Positions 18,982 to 26,906 of a DNA stretch of 64,000 nt are shown piece after piece. Within the stretch, counting starts at the first letter, position 1, and the number at the start of each line of letters is the position of its first letter. Position numbers and translations under genes: made by a program. Below the pieces are notes generated by a model. It searched no databases. It had not been told where the DNA came from and saw only the letters and a program-made list of their open reading frames with translations. Source of the DNA: Pseudomonas sp. MWU13-2100 (GTDB lineage Bacteria; Pseudomonadota; Gammaproteobacteria; Pseudomonadales; Pseudomonadaceae); contig NZ_JALLIX010000016.1 of assembly GCF_023242365.1 (NCBI RefSeq), positions 1 through 64,000 on the forward strand, read 5' to 3'.

Positions 18982-20249
18982 TCGGCTGGATCAGGTCCGG
19001 CACGCGCCCCAGCCTGCGCTCGGTGCTGGGCCGTGGGCACCTGCTGGCGGCCATGGCCGCGGTGGGCCTGGTGAGTGTCTCGCTGACCTTTCTCGGCGTG
19101 CTGGCCCTGCGGGTCTACGCCGACCACAACCTGCACCTGATCGCCCGCTCCATCAGCTACACCGTGGAAGCCGCGGTGGTGTTCAACGACAGCAGCGCGG
19201 CCACCGAGGCCCTGGCCCTGATTGCCGAGACCGAGGAAGTGGCCGATGCCGAAGTCTTCGATGCCCACGGTCAATTGCTGGCGCGCTGGCAGCGGCCGGA
19301 AACCGGCCTGCTCTCCGAAGTGGAGATGCAACTGGCGCGCGGCCTGCTCGAACAGCCGATCCGCCTGCCGATTATCCATCAGGATCGCGAGGTCGGTAGC
19401 GTTCGCCTGACCGGGCATGGCGGCAGCCTGTTGCGTTTCCTGATCAGCGGTCTGCTTGGTATCGTGGTCTGCAGTGCCCTGGCGGCCTGGCTTGGGTTGT
19501 ACCTGGCCCGGCGTCTGCTGCGCGGCATTACCGGCCCGTTGCGCAGCCTCGCCGACGTGGCCCACGCCGCGCGCGTCGAACGGGCCTTCGACCGACGTGT
19601 GCCGCCCGCGCAAATTGCCGAGCTGGACAACCTGGGCACCGACTTCAACGCCCTGCTCGACGAGTTGGAGTCCTGGCAGACCCACCTGCGCAGCGAAAAC
19701 GAATCCCTGGCCCACCAGGCCAGCCACGACAGCCTGACCGGCCTGCCGAACCGGGCCTTCTTCGAAGGCCGGTTGATGCGCGCGCTGCGCAATGCCGCCA
19801 AGCAGGGCGAGCGGGTCGGCGTGCTGTTTCTCGACAGCGATCGCTTCAAGCAGATCAACGACAACTTCGGCCATGCGGCGGGCGATGCGGTGCTGGTTGC
19901 CGTGGCCACGCGGGTGCGCGCGCAATTGCGTGAAGAGGACCTGGTGGCGCGCCTGGGCGGTGACGAATTCGCCGTCCTGCTCACGCCGTTGCACAAGATC
20001 GAAGACGCCCAGCGCATTGCCGACAAGATCATTGCCAGCATGGACGCCCCCATTGCGGTGCCCGGTGCAGCCCAGGTGCTGACCTCACTGAGCATCGGTA
20101 TCGCGGTCTACCCCGACCATGGCGCCACCCCGGGCACCTTGCTCAACGCCGCCGATGCGGCGATGTACCATGCCAAGCGCCTCGCCCGAGGCGGGCAACA
20201 CACGGCGGAGTCGGAGCACCTCGCCGCCACTGTTCAAACCAGGAGTTGA
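18978..20249 (+). CDS. yfiN: Membrane diguanylate cyclase YfiN (TpbB)
   Basis: A 423-residue c-di-GMP synthase. A first membrane helix (about residues 20-42) is followed by a periplasmic CHASE8-type sensor domain, a second helix (about 155-180), a HAMP segment, and a C-terminal GGDEF domain with an intact RLGGDEFAVL near residue 325. The inhibitory I-site RxxD is present as REED five residues before GGDEF. The start is TTG at 18978, overlapping the yfiR stop. In P. aeruginosa YfiN drives exopolysaccharide production and small-colony variants; YfiR represses it and YfiB activates it. The same operon order is found here. Confidence 0.92.
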   Translation: MIGWIRSGTRPSLRSVLGRGHLLAAMAAVGLVSVSLTFLGVLALRVYADHNLHLIARSISYTVEAAVVFNDSSAATEALALIAETEEVADAEVFDAHGQLLARWQRPETGLLSEVEMQLARGLLEQPIRLPIIHQDREVGSVRLTGHGGSLLRFLISGLLGIVVCSALAAWLGLYLARRLLRGITGPLRSLADVAHAARVERAFDRRVPPAQIAELDNLGTDFNALLDELESWQTHLRSENESLAHQASHDSLTGLPNRAFFEGRLMRALRNAAKQGERVGVLFLDSDRFKQINDNFGHAAGDAVLVAVATRVRAQLREEDLVARLGGDEFAVLLTPLHKIEDAQRIADKIIASMDAPIAVPGAAQVLTSLSIGIAVYPDHGATPGTLLNAADAAMYHAKRLARGGQHTAESEHLAATVQTRS

Positions 20250-20253
20250 ACCC

Positions 20254-20757
20254 TTGTACACACTGACTCGCCGGACCCTGCGTTTTTTCACCCTGGCCCT
20301 GTTCAGCGCGCTGCTGGCGCTGGCCGGCTGCCAGACCGCGCCCCCCAAAGGCCTGAGCCCGGCGCAGATTGCCGTGCTCAAGCAACAGGGCTTCGAGCTG
20401 ACGGACGAGGGCTGGGCTTTCGGCCTGTCGGGCAAGGTGCTGTTCGGCAGTGACCTGGAAGTGTTGAACAAGGAGAGCCACGACATCGTCGAGCGGATTG
20501 CCAAGGCGCTGTTGGGCGTGGGTATCCAGCGGGTGCGGGTGGACGGACATACCGATGCGTCGGGCAAGGAACCCTACAATGAACAGCTGTCCATGCGCCG
20601 GGCCAACAGCGTGGCGACGGTGCTCGAACAGTCCGGTATGAAACACGGGAATATCCAGTTGCGCGGCCTGGGCAGCCGCGAACCGGTGGCGAGCAACGAC
20701 ACAGTGGCCGGGCGCACCGAGAACCGCCGGGTGGCGATTGTGGTGATTGCCGACTGA
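20254..20757 (+). CDS. yfiB: OmpA-family outer-membrane lipoprotein YfiB
   Basis: A 167-residue lipoprotein with a signal sequence ending in the lipobox LALAGC, so Cys is expected to be acylated. The C-terminal OmpA domain contains VRVDGHTDASG and NEQLSMRRANSVATVL, the peptidoglycan-binding signature. The TTG at 20254 is chosen because AGGAG lies eight bases upstream (20241-20245) and the lipoprotein signal follows immediately; the longer open frame overlaps yfiN coding sequence. YfiB sequesters YfiR at the outer membrane and so activates YfiN. Confidence 0.9.
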   Translation: MYTLTRRTLRFFTLALFSALLALAGCQTAPPKGLSPAQIAVLKQQGFELTDEGWAFGLSGKVLFGSDLEVLNKESHDIVERIAKALLGVGIQRVRVDGHTDASGKEPYNEQLSMRRANSVATVLEQSGMKHGNIQLRGLGSREPVASNDTVAGRTENRRVAIVVIAD

Positions 20758-20884
20758 GTGGCGCAGGTCCCGTGAGCGCCGCCCGGACGCGGCCTTTGGC
20801 GGCGTGGCGAAGCGCGTGCTGGCGGTTGAAATAATTGGCTTCCATCCTTTCTCCATGCACCTGCATGCGGGTATAAGGATGGGC

Positions 20885-20911
20885 CCTCTCAGGAGGGAGT
20901 CGACTGAGAGG
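20885..20911 (+). promoter_or_regulatory. Hairpin occluding the ribosome-binding site of the next gene
   Basis: CCTCTCAG (20885-20892) and CTGAGAGG (20904-20911) form a perfect 8-bp stem with an 11-base loop. The right arm contains GAGAGG, the Shine-Dalgarno sequence eight bases before ATG 20920, and the loop carries AGGGA, an ANGGA-type RsmA/CsrA motif. The structure could control translation; this is inference from sequence. Confidence 0.5.
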
Positions 20912-20919
20912 ATGTTTCA

Positions 20920-22041
20920 ATGCTTCAAGTTCAATGGGCCAGTCACGCTGCGTCTGTTCCCGCGACCCTGTGGGAAAGCTGTTTCAGCGGCGTCGAAGGT
21001 CGTTGGTGGTATGAAGCCCTGGAAGACGGCGGGCTCGAAGATCAGTTCGAATTTGCCTACGCGATCCTGGAGAAAGATGGGCTGCCAATCGGCTTGGCGC
21101 CCACGTTCATCATGAACGTGCCCATGGAATTGGTCGTCCCGCCCGTGATTGCCAAGATGCTCCGGGTGATCCCCGCGCTGCGTTACCAGCGCACCCTGTT
21201 TGTCGGCTCACCTTGCTCCGACGAGGGCACCATCGGCTTGCTGCCGGGGCATTCGCTGGCGGATATCGTCGGGCCGCTGCAAGACGCGCTGAGCCTGCGG
21301 GCAAAAGCCAAGAACGCGGCAATGACCGTCTGGAAGGACTTTGGCGAGGCGCAGAAAGCGGCGTTTGAAGGGTTGTGCGAAAGCCACGGGCTGTTTCCCA
21401 TGGTGAGTTTTCCGGGCACGGCGGTCGAACTGGCACCGGGTGGTTTCGAGGGCTATCTCAAGACCCTCAAGAGCCGTCACCGTTATCTGCTGAAAAAGAA
21501 ACTCAAGCATGGTCTGGTGCCAGGGGCCCTGGCGGTCGAGGTCGTGCAGCAACCGGATGAAGCAACACTGCGAGAGTTGTACAGCCTCTTCCTGCAAACC
21601 TACGAGAAGGGCAAGACCAAATTCGAAAAGCTCACCTTCGAGTTCTTTCGACAGATTGCCCTCAAACCCGAGTCGCATTTCATCCTGCTGAGCGATGAAA
21701 AGACCGGCAAGATGGTGGCATTCATGCTCTGCTTCCTGCTCGGTGACAAGGCGATCAACAAGTTCATCGGCATCGATTACCAGGCGGGCAAGCAACTGCA
21801 CCTGTATTTCCAACTATGGGAGCAGGCGGTGAAGTGGTCCTACAGTGTCGGGGCCACCCGCCTGGACAGCGGCCAGACCGGCTACCGGGTCAAGCGCGAA
21901 CTCGGCCATCAGCTGGTCGCGCTGGATTGTTATTGCCGCCACCGCAACCCGTTGCTGCATCGGGTCTTCGGTGCGGTGGCCAAGAGGATTACCTGGCAAA
22001 GCCTGGACCCGGATCTGCAGACGATGGCCGAGGAACAGTAG
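20920..22041 (+). CDS. GNAT-fold acyltransferase (peptidoglycan biosynthesis/recognition type)
   Basis: A 373-residue protein resembling the DUF482/FemAB-like GNAT group often labelled peptidoglycan biosynthesis or recognition. A C-terminal GNAT half is suggested by RELYSLFLQTYEKGKTKFEKL, FILLSDEKTGKMVAFML and GIDYQAGKQLHLYFQLWEQA. No signal peptide or membrane segment is evident, so it should be cytosolic. ATG 20920 is chosen (GAGAGG at 20906-20911); ATG 20912 is out of frame. It appears to be a single gene with its own leader hairpin. The acceptor substrate is unknown. Confidence 0.75.
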   Translation: MLQVQWASHAASVPATLWESCFSGVEGRWWYEALEDGGLEDQFEFAYAILEKDGLPIGLAPTFIMNVPMELVVPPVIAKMLRVIPALRYQRTLFVGSPCSDEGTIGLLPGHSLADIVGPLQDALSLRAKAKNAAMTVWKDFGEAQKAAFEGLCESHGLFPMVSFPGTAVELAPGGFEGYLKTLKSRHRYLLKKKLKHGLVPGALAVEVVQQPDEATLRELYSLFLQTYEKGKTKFEKLTFEFFRQIALKPESHFILLSDEKTGKMVAFMLCFLLGDKAINKFIGIDYQAGKQLHLYFQLWEQAVKWSYSVGATRLDSGQTGYRVKRELGHQLVALDCYCRHRNPLLHRVFGAVAKRITWQSLDPDLQTMAEEQ

Positions 22042-22064
22042 GAGCGGTTATTGCCGTATCCCGT

Positions 22065-22940
22065 TCAGGCGCGGCGCAACGGTGTGGTCCAGCGTTCCGA
22101 AAGGATTACCCCGCCGAGGGTCAGCGCTCCGCCCAGCAGGTGATACAGCGCCAACTCTTCGTGCAGTACCGCGGCGGCGATCAGTGCGGTGAGCAGTGGC
22201 AGCAGGTTGAAGAACAGCGTGGTCCGGCTCGGTCCAAGGGTGGCCACCGATCGCATCCACGCCAGCGGCGCCAGCATCGAGGCAAGCAGGCAGGCATACA
22301 GCACCAGCCCGGCGTTGTGCAGGTTTGGCCCGACCTTCGGGGAAAACCAGAACAGCGGAAACAGCACCACCACCGCCACCAACACCTGCAGGTACAGCAA
22401 CACCAGTGGTGGCAGGCGCAGTTGCCATTTTTTCAGCAGGGTGCTGTAGATCGCATAGGCCAGGGTGGCGATCAGCATCATCGCGTCGCCCAGGTTCACG
22501 CCATGGCTGAGCAGCGCCGTCAGGCTGCCGCTCGACACCACCACCAGCACCCCGGCAAACGACAGCAGCGCTCCGGCCAATGCGCCGGCGGTCAGGCGCT
22601 GGCCGAGGCTGAGGATCGCCAGGGTCAAGGACATCAACGGCATCAAGGACAGGATGATGCCCATGTTGGTGGCCGAGGTCAGGGTCGCGGCAAAGTACGC
22701 CAGGCTCTGGTAGACCGCCATGCCGAGCACCCCGAGCACGAAGATCCGGCCCAGGTTCGGGCGGATCCGGCTCCAGTGGGCGAGCACCTGGCGGAACATG
22801 AACGGGGTGAACAACAAGCCGGCCAGCAACCAGCGGTAGAAGCCGATCTCCGCCGGGAAGATCGCGCCGACCGCCATCTTGTTGACCACGGTATTGCCGG
22901 CCCAGATAAAAATTGCCAGCAGGGGAAACGCGTATTGCAT
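22065..22940 (-). CDS. EamA/DMT superfamily transporter
   Basis: A 291-residue inner-membrane protein with about ten hydrophobic helices arranged as two EamA repeats (RhaT/YdcZ-like drug/metabolite transporter). The start is placed at ATG 22940 (MQYAFPLLAIFIWAGN), where the first helix begins; the longer open frame adds a polar stretch that overlaps the divergent regulator leader. It ends with ERWTTPLRR. The AraC-type gene starting 100 bp away on the other strand is a plausible regulator. Such proteins typically export amino acids or metabolites; the substrate is not readable from the sequence. Confidence 0.87.
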   Translation of the reverse strand: MQYAFPLLAIFIWAGNTVVNKMAVGAIFPAEIGFYRWLLAGLLFTPFMFRQVLAHWSRIRPNLGRIFVLGVLGMAVYQSLAYFAATLTSATNMGIILSLMPLMSLTLAILSLGQRLTAGALAGALLSFAGVLVVVSSGSLTALLSHGVNLGDAMMLIATLAYAIYSTLLKKWQLRLPPLVLLYLQVLVAVVVLFPLFWFSPKVGPNLHNAGLVLYACLLASMLAPLAWMRSVATLGPSRTTLFFNLLPLLTALIAAAVLHEELALYHLLGGALTLGGVILSERWTTPLRRA

Positions 22941-23040
22941 GAGGGTTACAACCAGAATCGTCAATGAAGAGGGATTATCCTTGTGTCTGGATGAAAGCCT
23001 ATACTTCGATCCGGTCAATCTGCGTTGGAATCCGGACAGC

Positions 23041-23826
23041 ATGGGCAAGCGCTACATCGATATCCCCGATTTTCCCTCTTTGCCGGCCTCGGTGTACTTC
23101 CGTTATGCCGAGTTCGGCCCGGATCGCCATGCGGCGGCCCATTGTCATCCCTGGGGCTCGCTCGATTACGTGTCCCACGGCGTCATCCACTACGAAGTGG
23201 CCGGCCGGCGCTTCATGTCGCCGTCGCGCTACGCGCTGTGGATACCGCCGAACACCGTGCACAGCTCCCATAACGCCCAGGCGATTGTCTACCGCTTGGT
23301 GTACCTGGCCGAGGAGCATTGCCGCGATTTGCCCGCTGAGGCGAGCACCCTGGCCATCAGCGATATTCTCAAGTCGATCCTCAATGACTTCGCCCAGCGC
23401 GATGTGAAAATCCCTACTACCCCTGCGGACGTGCGTCTGGCACAAGTGTTGGTGGACCAATTGCACCAGGCCAAGGTGCACCACTGTTACCTGCCGTATT
23501 CCGACGCCCCGGCCTTGCTCAGGGTGCTGGAGGGATTGCAGCAGGACCCGGCGGACAATCGCCCGCTGGCACAGTGGGCCGCGCAGTTGCACGTCAGTGA
23601 GCGAACCCTGGCCCGACTGTTCGTCCGCGAGTTGGGGATCAGCTTCGGTGAATGGCGTCAGCGTCTGCGCTTTATCGGCGCACTGCAGGCGTTGGAAACC
23701 GGTCGTAGCGTGCAGGAGATGGCCTTCGACCTGGGCTACAGCACCGCTTCGGCGTTTATTGCGATGTTCCAGCGCCAGGCCGGTTGTTCACCGGAGCAGT
23801 ACCGACGCCAGGCGCGTCTGGCCTAG
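23041..23826 (+). CDS. AraC family transcriptional regulator with cupin sensor domain
   Basis: A 261-residue regulator. The N-terminal cupin half has HCHPWGSLDYVSHG and the C-terminal half has two HTH motifs: LAQWAAQLHVSERTLARLF and VQEMAFDLGYSTASAFIAMF, ending in the usual SPEQYRR. ATG 23041 gives a protein starting just before the cupin; the frame is open to 22879 but that region contains the divergent transporter's start. Its divergent orientation to the EamA exporter suggests it controls that gene in response to the exporter's substrate. Confidence 0.87.
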   Translation: MGKRYIDIPDFPSLPASVYFRYAEFGPDRHAAAHCHPWGSLDYVSHGVIHYEVAGRRFMSPSRYALWIPPNTVHSSHNAQAIVYRLVYLAEEHCRDLPAEASTLAISDILKSILNDFAQRDVKIPTTPADVRLAQVLVDQLHQAKVHHCYLPYSDAPALLRVLEGLQQDPADNRPLAQWAAQLHVSERTLARLFVRELGISFGEWRQRLRFIGALQALETGRSVQEMAFDLGYSTASAFIAMFQRQAGCSPEQYRRQARLA

Positions 23827-23910
23827 CCTGATCTCGCTGGATGTGTAACAGCATTTGTCTACACTGAAGGCATGCCGTGCCCTTCGGTACGGTAACAAGG
23901 AGAAAACTCC

Positions 23911-24276
23911 ATGAAGATGCTCCGTATCCCATTGTTGTTGATCGGCTTGTTACTTTGCTCGCAGGGTTTTGCGGCGACGGCTCAGCAAAGCAAGATGAGC
24001 ACTTGCAACGCGGACGCCAAGACCCAGAACCTTGCGGGTGATGCACGCAAGGCCTTTATGAGCAATTGCCTGAAGGCCGCGCCTGCGGCCGCCGCGACGG
24101 CGCCTGCCGCCACCCCTGCGGTGACGCCGGCGACCAAACCGGCGACCACGGCCGCGCCGGCCAAGGCGTTGACCCCGCAGCAGCAGAAGATGAAGGACTG
24201 CAATGCCAACCGGCCCCAGGGGCTCAAGGGCGATGCGTACAAGACCTACATCAGCAATTGCCTGAAGAAAAAGTAG
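23911..24276 (+). CDS. psiF: PsiF repeat family protein
   Basis: A 121-residue secreted protein: signal peptide (about residues 1-21, cleavage near GFAA), then two PsiF repeats, QQSKMSTCNADAKTQNLAGD at about 25-55 and QQQKMKDCNANRPQGLKGDA at about 90-120, each ending in a Cys-Leu-Lys motif (SNCLK). They are separated by an Ala/Pro/Thr-rich linker. Each repeat carries two Cys that may form a disulfide. PsiF is named for phosphate-starvation induction in E. coli; its molecular role is unknown. A strong AAGGAG precedes the ATG. It is a single gene followed by a REP element. Confidence 0.88.
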   Translation: MKMLRIPLLLIGLLLCSQGFAATAQQSKMSTCNADAKTQNLAGDARKAFMSNCLKAAPAAAATAPAATPAVTPATKPATTAAPAKALTPQQQKMKDCNANRPQGLKGDAYKTYISNCLKKK

Positions 24277-24306
24277 TTTCGGCATAGTCTGGATGTGATC
24301 AGCAAT

Positions 24307-24492
24307 CTCAAGCCTGGCCTCGATTTGTGGTGAGCGGGCTTGTCGGAACGCCGCACCGCCGCGTTGGGGCGCGAAGCGGCCCCAAACCCGGCTGATGCGG
24401 TTTTTCAGGCAGATCGAGGTGACTGGTTTTACGACTGCTTCGCAGCCGAGCGCGGGCAAGCCCGCTCGCCACAAATCGGCGCCAGGCTTGAG
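24307..24492. repeat. REPIN with 40-bp arms
   Basis: CTCAAGCCTGG at 24307-24317 is mirrored by CCAGGCTTGAG at 24482-24492, and the arms continue inward through a GGTGAGCGGGCTTG / CAAGCCCGCTCGCC REP core with a few mismatches, for about 40 bases each. The central loop holds TCGGAACGCCGCACCGCCGC. It takes up almost half of the 404-bp gap between psiF and the AI-2E-type permease gene; the remaining 24493-24680 contains no gene and should hold the promoter of the latter. Confidence 0.85.
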
Positions 24493-24680
24493 ACTTGCTT
24501 TTTACTGACGGGCTTTGCGGCAAGTCCCGCCGCCGCGAAATTTCATGAGGCTGCGTCGTCTGTCTGTTACAACCGCCCATTAAGATGCCAGGCCTCCGTC
24601 CTTCTGGCGCCTGCCGCTGGTCCTCCCAGGAGAAGGCTGGCAGACTGCCTGTCTTTTAACGCCGTTCCTTTTGAGGCTGT

Positions 24681-25691
24681 ATGTCAGCGTTTTCCCAGCG
24701 TTACGTAGTCCTGGCCAGTTTGATCCTTGTTTTCGGTGGGTTGTTGCTGGCATTGCCGTTGCGGTTGCTGCCCAGCCTGTTGGCCGGTTTGTTGGTCTTC
24801 GAGCTGGTCAATATGCTCACGCCCAAGCTTGAACACCTGATTGCCGGGCGGCGTGCGCGTTGGCTGGCAGTGGCGCTGCTGGGCACCTTGATCGTCAGTG
24901 TGCTGAGCCTGATCTTTGCCGGGGCCATCAGTTTCCTGCTGCACGAAGCGGAAAACCCCGGTGCGTCCCTCGGCAAATTCATGGTAGTGGTGGACAAGGC
25001 GCGTGGACAGTTGCCGCCGTTTATCGACGCCTATCTGCCGGCCAGTGCGGCGGAGTTCCAGGTCGCTATCGGCGAGTGGCTGACCAAGCACCTGAGCGAA
25101 TTGCAACTGGTAGGCAAGGACGCGGCGCATATGTTCGTGACCCTGCTGATCGGCATGGTGCTGGGGGCGATCGTGGCCTTGCAGCATGCTTCTGATGCCA
25201 CCCTGCGCAAACCCCTGGCGGCGGCGATGTTCGACCGCCTGCGGCTGCTGGTGCAAGCGTTCCGTAATATCGTCTTCGCGCAGATCAAGATCTCGGCGCT
25301 GAACACCGCGTTCACCGCGATCTTCCTGGCGGTGATCCTGCCGCTGTTCGGGATCAAGCTACCGCTGACCAAGACCCTGATCGTGCTGACCTTCCTGCTC
25401 GGGCTGTTGCCGGTGATCGGCAACCTGATGTCCAACACCCTGATCACCATCGTCGGCCTGTCGCTGTCGATCTGGGTCGCGGCGGCGGCGTTGGGTTACC
25501 TGATGTTTATCCACAAACTGGAATACTTCCTCAACGCACGGATCGTTGGCGGGCAGATCAGTGCCAAGTCCTGGGAACTGCTGATGGCCATGCTGGTGTT
25601 CGAGGCCGCATTCGGCTTGCCGGGCGTGGTGGCGGGGCCGATCTATTATGCGTATATCAAAAGCGAGCTGAAGCTGGCTGAGCTGGTCTGA
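24681..25691 (+). CDS. AI-2E family transporter (UPF0118 permease)
   Basis: A 336-residue polytopic membrane protein of the AI-2E/PerM family. Two N-terminal helices, a soluble segment of about 80 residues and then a block of about five helices match the family layout. Conserved C-terminal stretches include LPVIGNLMSNTLIT and a GLPGVVAGPIYYAYIK ending. Family members are exporters or antiporters with diverse roles, and the name AI-2 exporter should not be taken as proven function. It appears to be monocistronic. Confidence 0.85.
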   Translation: MSAFSQRYVVLASLILVFGGLLLALPLRLLPSLLAGLLVFELVNMLTPKLEHLIAGRRARWLAVALLGTLIVSVLSLIFAGAISFLLHEAENPGASLGKFMVVVDKARGQLPPFIDAYLPASAAEFQVAIGEWLTKHLSELQLVGKDAAHMFVTLLIGMVLGAIVALQHASDATLRKPLAAAMFDRLRLLVQAFRNIVFAQIKISALNTAFTAIFLAVILPLFGIKLPLTKTLIVLTFLLGLLPVIGNLMSNTLITIVGLSLSIWVAAAALGYLMFIHKLEYFLNARIVGGQISAKSWELLMAMLVFEAAFGLPGVVAGPIYYAYIKSELKLAELV

Positions 25692-25762
25692 GCGACCGGC
25701 GTCACGCTATCCGGACCGGCTGCCGGCGATGCGGTCGAGCGGGCCGGCATGGCCTTTCCCCC

Positions 25763-25797
25763 CAGCACAGCGAGCTGTGCTGTTCAGAAAATTCTGA
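25763..25797. promoter_or_regulatory. Two adjacent perfect palindromes (hairpin/terminator candidates)
   Basis: CAGCACAGC (25763-25771) and GCTGTGCTG (25774-25782) form a perfect inverted repeat, immediately followed by TCAGAA-AA-TTCTGA (25784-25797). They lie about 70 bp after the AI-2E permease stop in a 340-bp gene-free region (25692-26031). The first may terminate transcription without a U-tract or be a protein site; the rest of the region shows only AT-richer, promoter-like sequence before the outer-membrane protein gene. Confidence 0.4.
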
Positions 25798-26031
25798 GAC
25801 GAAATATGTCCTACCGCGACCCGAGCAATAGGGTGTGCAAATCAGGGGTGTGTCCGACGGCACCTGTTTAATGGGGCCTAATTCGTCCAGCACTCCTTTT
25901 ACGTAACCTTCCATTCTGAATTGAGCTATTCGCCCCGCATTCCTTATTCATGCAAGTGCAGAAGTGTGCGTGTCGAAAAAGTCTCCTTTGACTTTCGCTC
26001 AGTCTCTATTTCTCAGATGGAGTCGTTTCCC

Positions 26032-26775
26032 ATGTTCACTCAATTGATCATCACCTCTGCTGCCGTTGCCTTGATGACAACGCCCCTGTTGGCAATGGCT
26101 GCCACCTCCACCGACCCGGTTTCCCAATTCGGTATCCTGGGCACCTATAACAATTTCACACTCAAGGGCGCCGGCCCGTCCGAGAAAGACTCGCTGCCCG
26201 AGGCCGGCCTGTTCTATAACTTCGGCAACAAGATGACCGCCGAGGCCGGCTTTATCTACCAGGCGGGGGTTGATCTGAAGTCCGGCAAGGACAGCGGCGA
26301 CAAACTCAGGGATTTGCAGGGCGATCTGGATCTGGGCTGGCGCATGGCCCTGGGCGAGCGTGACTCCCTCGATCTGATCGGTGGTGGTGGCTACGCGCGC
26401 AGTCGCTATACCACCAGCATCGGCCGCTACGAGATGGGTTTGCTTGGCCGCTCGCCCTTCTTCAAGGCGGCAATGGGGTATACCCACCGCTTTGATTCCG
26501 CCACCCTGCACCTGGAGGCGGGGGTTCGACGCACGACCGAAAGTGATTTGAAGCTCAAGGTCAACGGCGTGGATGTGGCGACCGCCGATTTGAAAGATCG
26601 GACCAATCCTTATGCGCAGGCGAACTTTCTATTCAATCAGCGCGGCTCGTTGCCGGTGATCACCGGGGTCTACTACAGCCAGACCGGGTATCAGTTGAAT
26701 ATCAACGACAACCTGGCCAGGCAGGTCAAACTCCAGCGTGATGAGTTTGGGGCCAAGGTGGGTATTGTGTTCTAA
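26032..26775 (+). CDS. Outer-membrane beta-barrel protein (YfaZ-like)
   Basis: A 247-residue exported protein. A signal peptide (MFTQLIITSAAVALMTTPLL, cleavage near AMAA) is followed by alternating amphipathic strands typical of an 8- to 12-stranded barrel, and the protein ends in IVF, a C-terminal aromatic residue as expected for BAM-assembled proteins. ATG 26032 is chosen because GGAG lies nine bases upstream and the signal peptide begins there; an in-frame ATG at 26017 exists. It resembles YfaZ-type small outer-membrane proteins, but that assignment is tentative and no function is known. Confidence 0.7.
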   Translation: MFTQLIITSAAVALMTTPLLAMAATSTDPVSQFGILGTYNNFTLKGAGPSEKDSLPEAGLFYNFGNKMTAEAGFIYQAGVDLKSGKDSGDKLRDLQGDLDLGWRMALGERDSLDLIGGGGYARSRYTTSIGRYEMGLLGRSPFFKAAMGYTHRFDSATLHLEAGVRRTTESDLKLKVNGVDVATADLKDRTNPYAQANFLFNQRGSLPVITGVYYSQTGYQLNINDNLARQVKLQRDEFGAKVGIVF

Positions 26776-26848
26776 CGAACTATTGAAGCCACGATCAAAC
26801 CTTGCAGGCGCCGGCCGGCCGATCAGGCGATGCAAGGCTCTCTGGCCT

Positions 26849-26873
26849 CATCGCCGGCAAGCCGGCCCCTACA
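26849..26873. repeat. REP sequence (GCCGGCAAGCCGGC family)
   Basis: CATCGCCGGCAAGCCGGCCC, the P. fluorescens-type REP core with an internal palindrome GCCGGC-AA-GCCGGC, lies between the convergent outer-membrane protein and yegD genes. A partial inverted copy (CCGGCCGGCCGATCAGGCGA) precedes it near 26812-26831. Confidence 0.8.
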
Positions 26874-26906
26874 AGGGACCGCGTTTCAATTGAGGTGCCT
26901 GGGGTT

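Noticed and set aside
25702..25914. A minus-strand 70-codon frame between the AI-2E permease and outer-membrane protein genes
   Set aside because: No ribosome-binding site or family resemblance, and it crosses the two palindromes.
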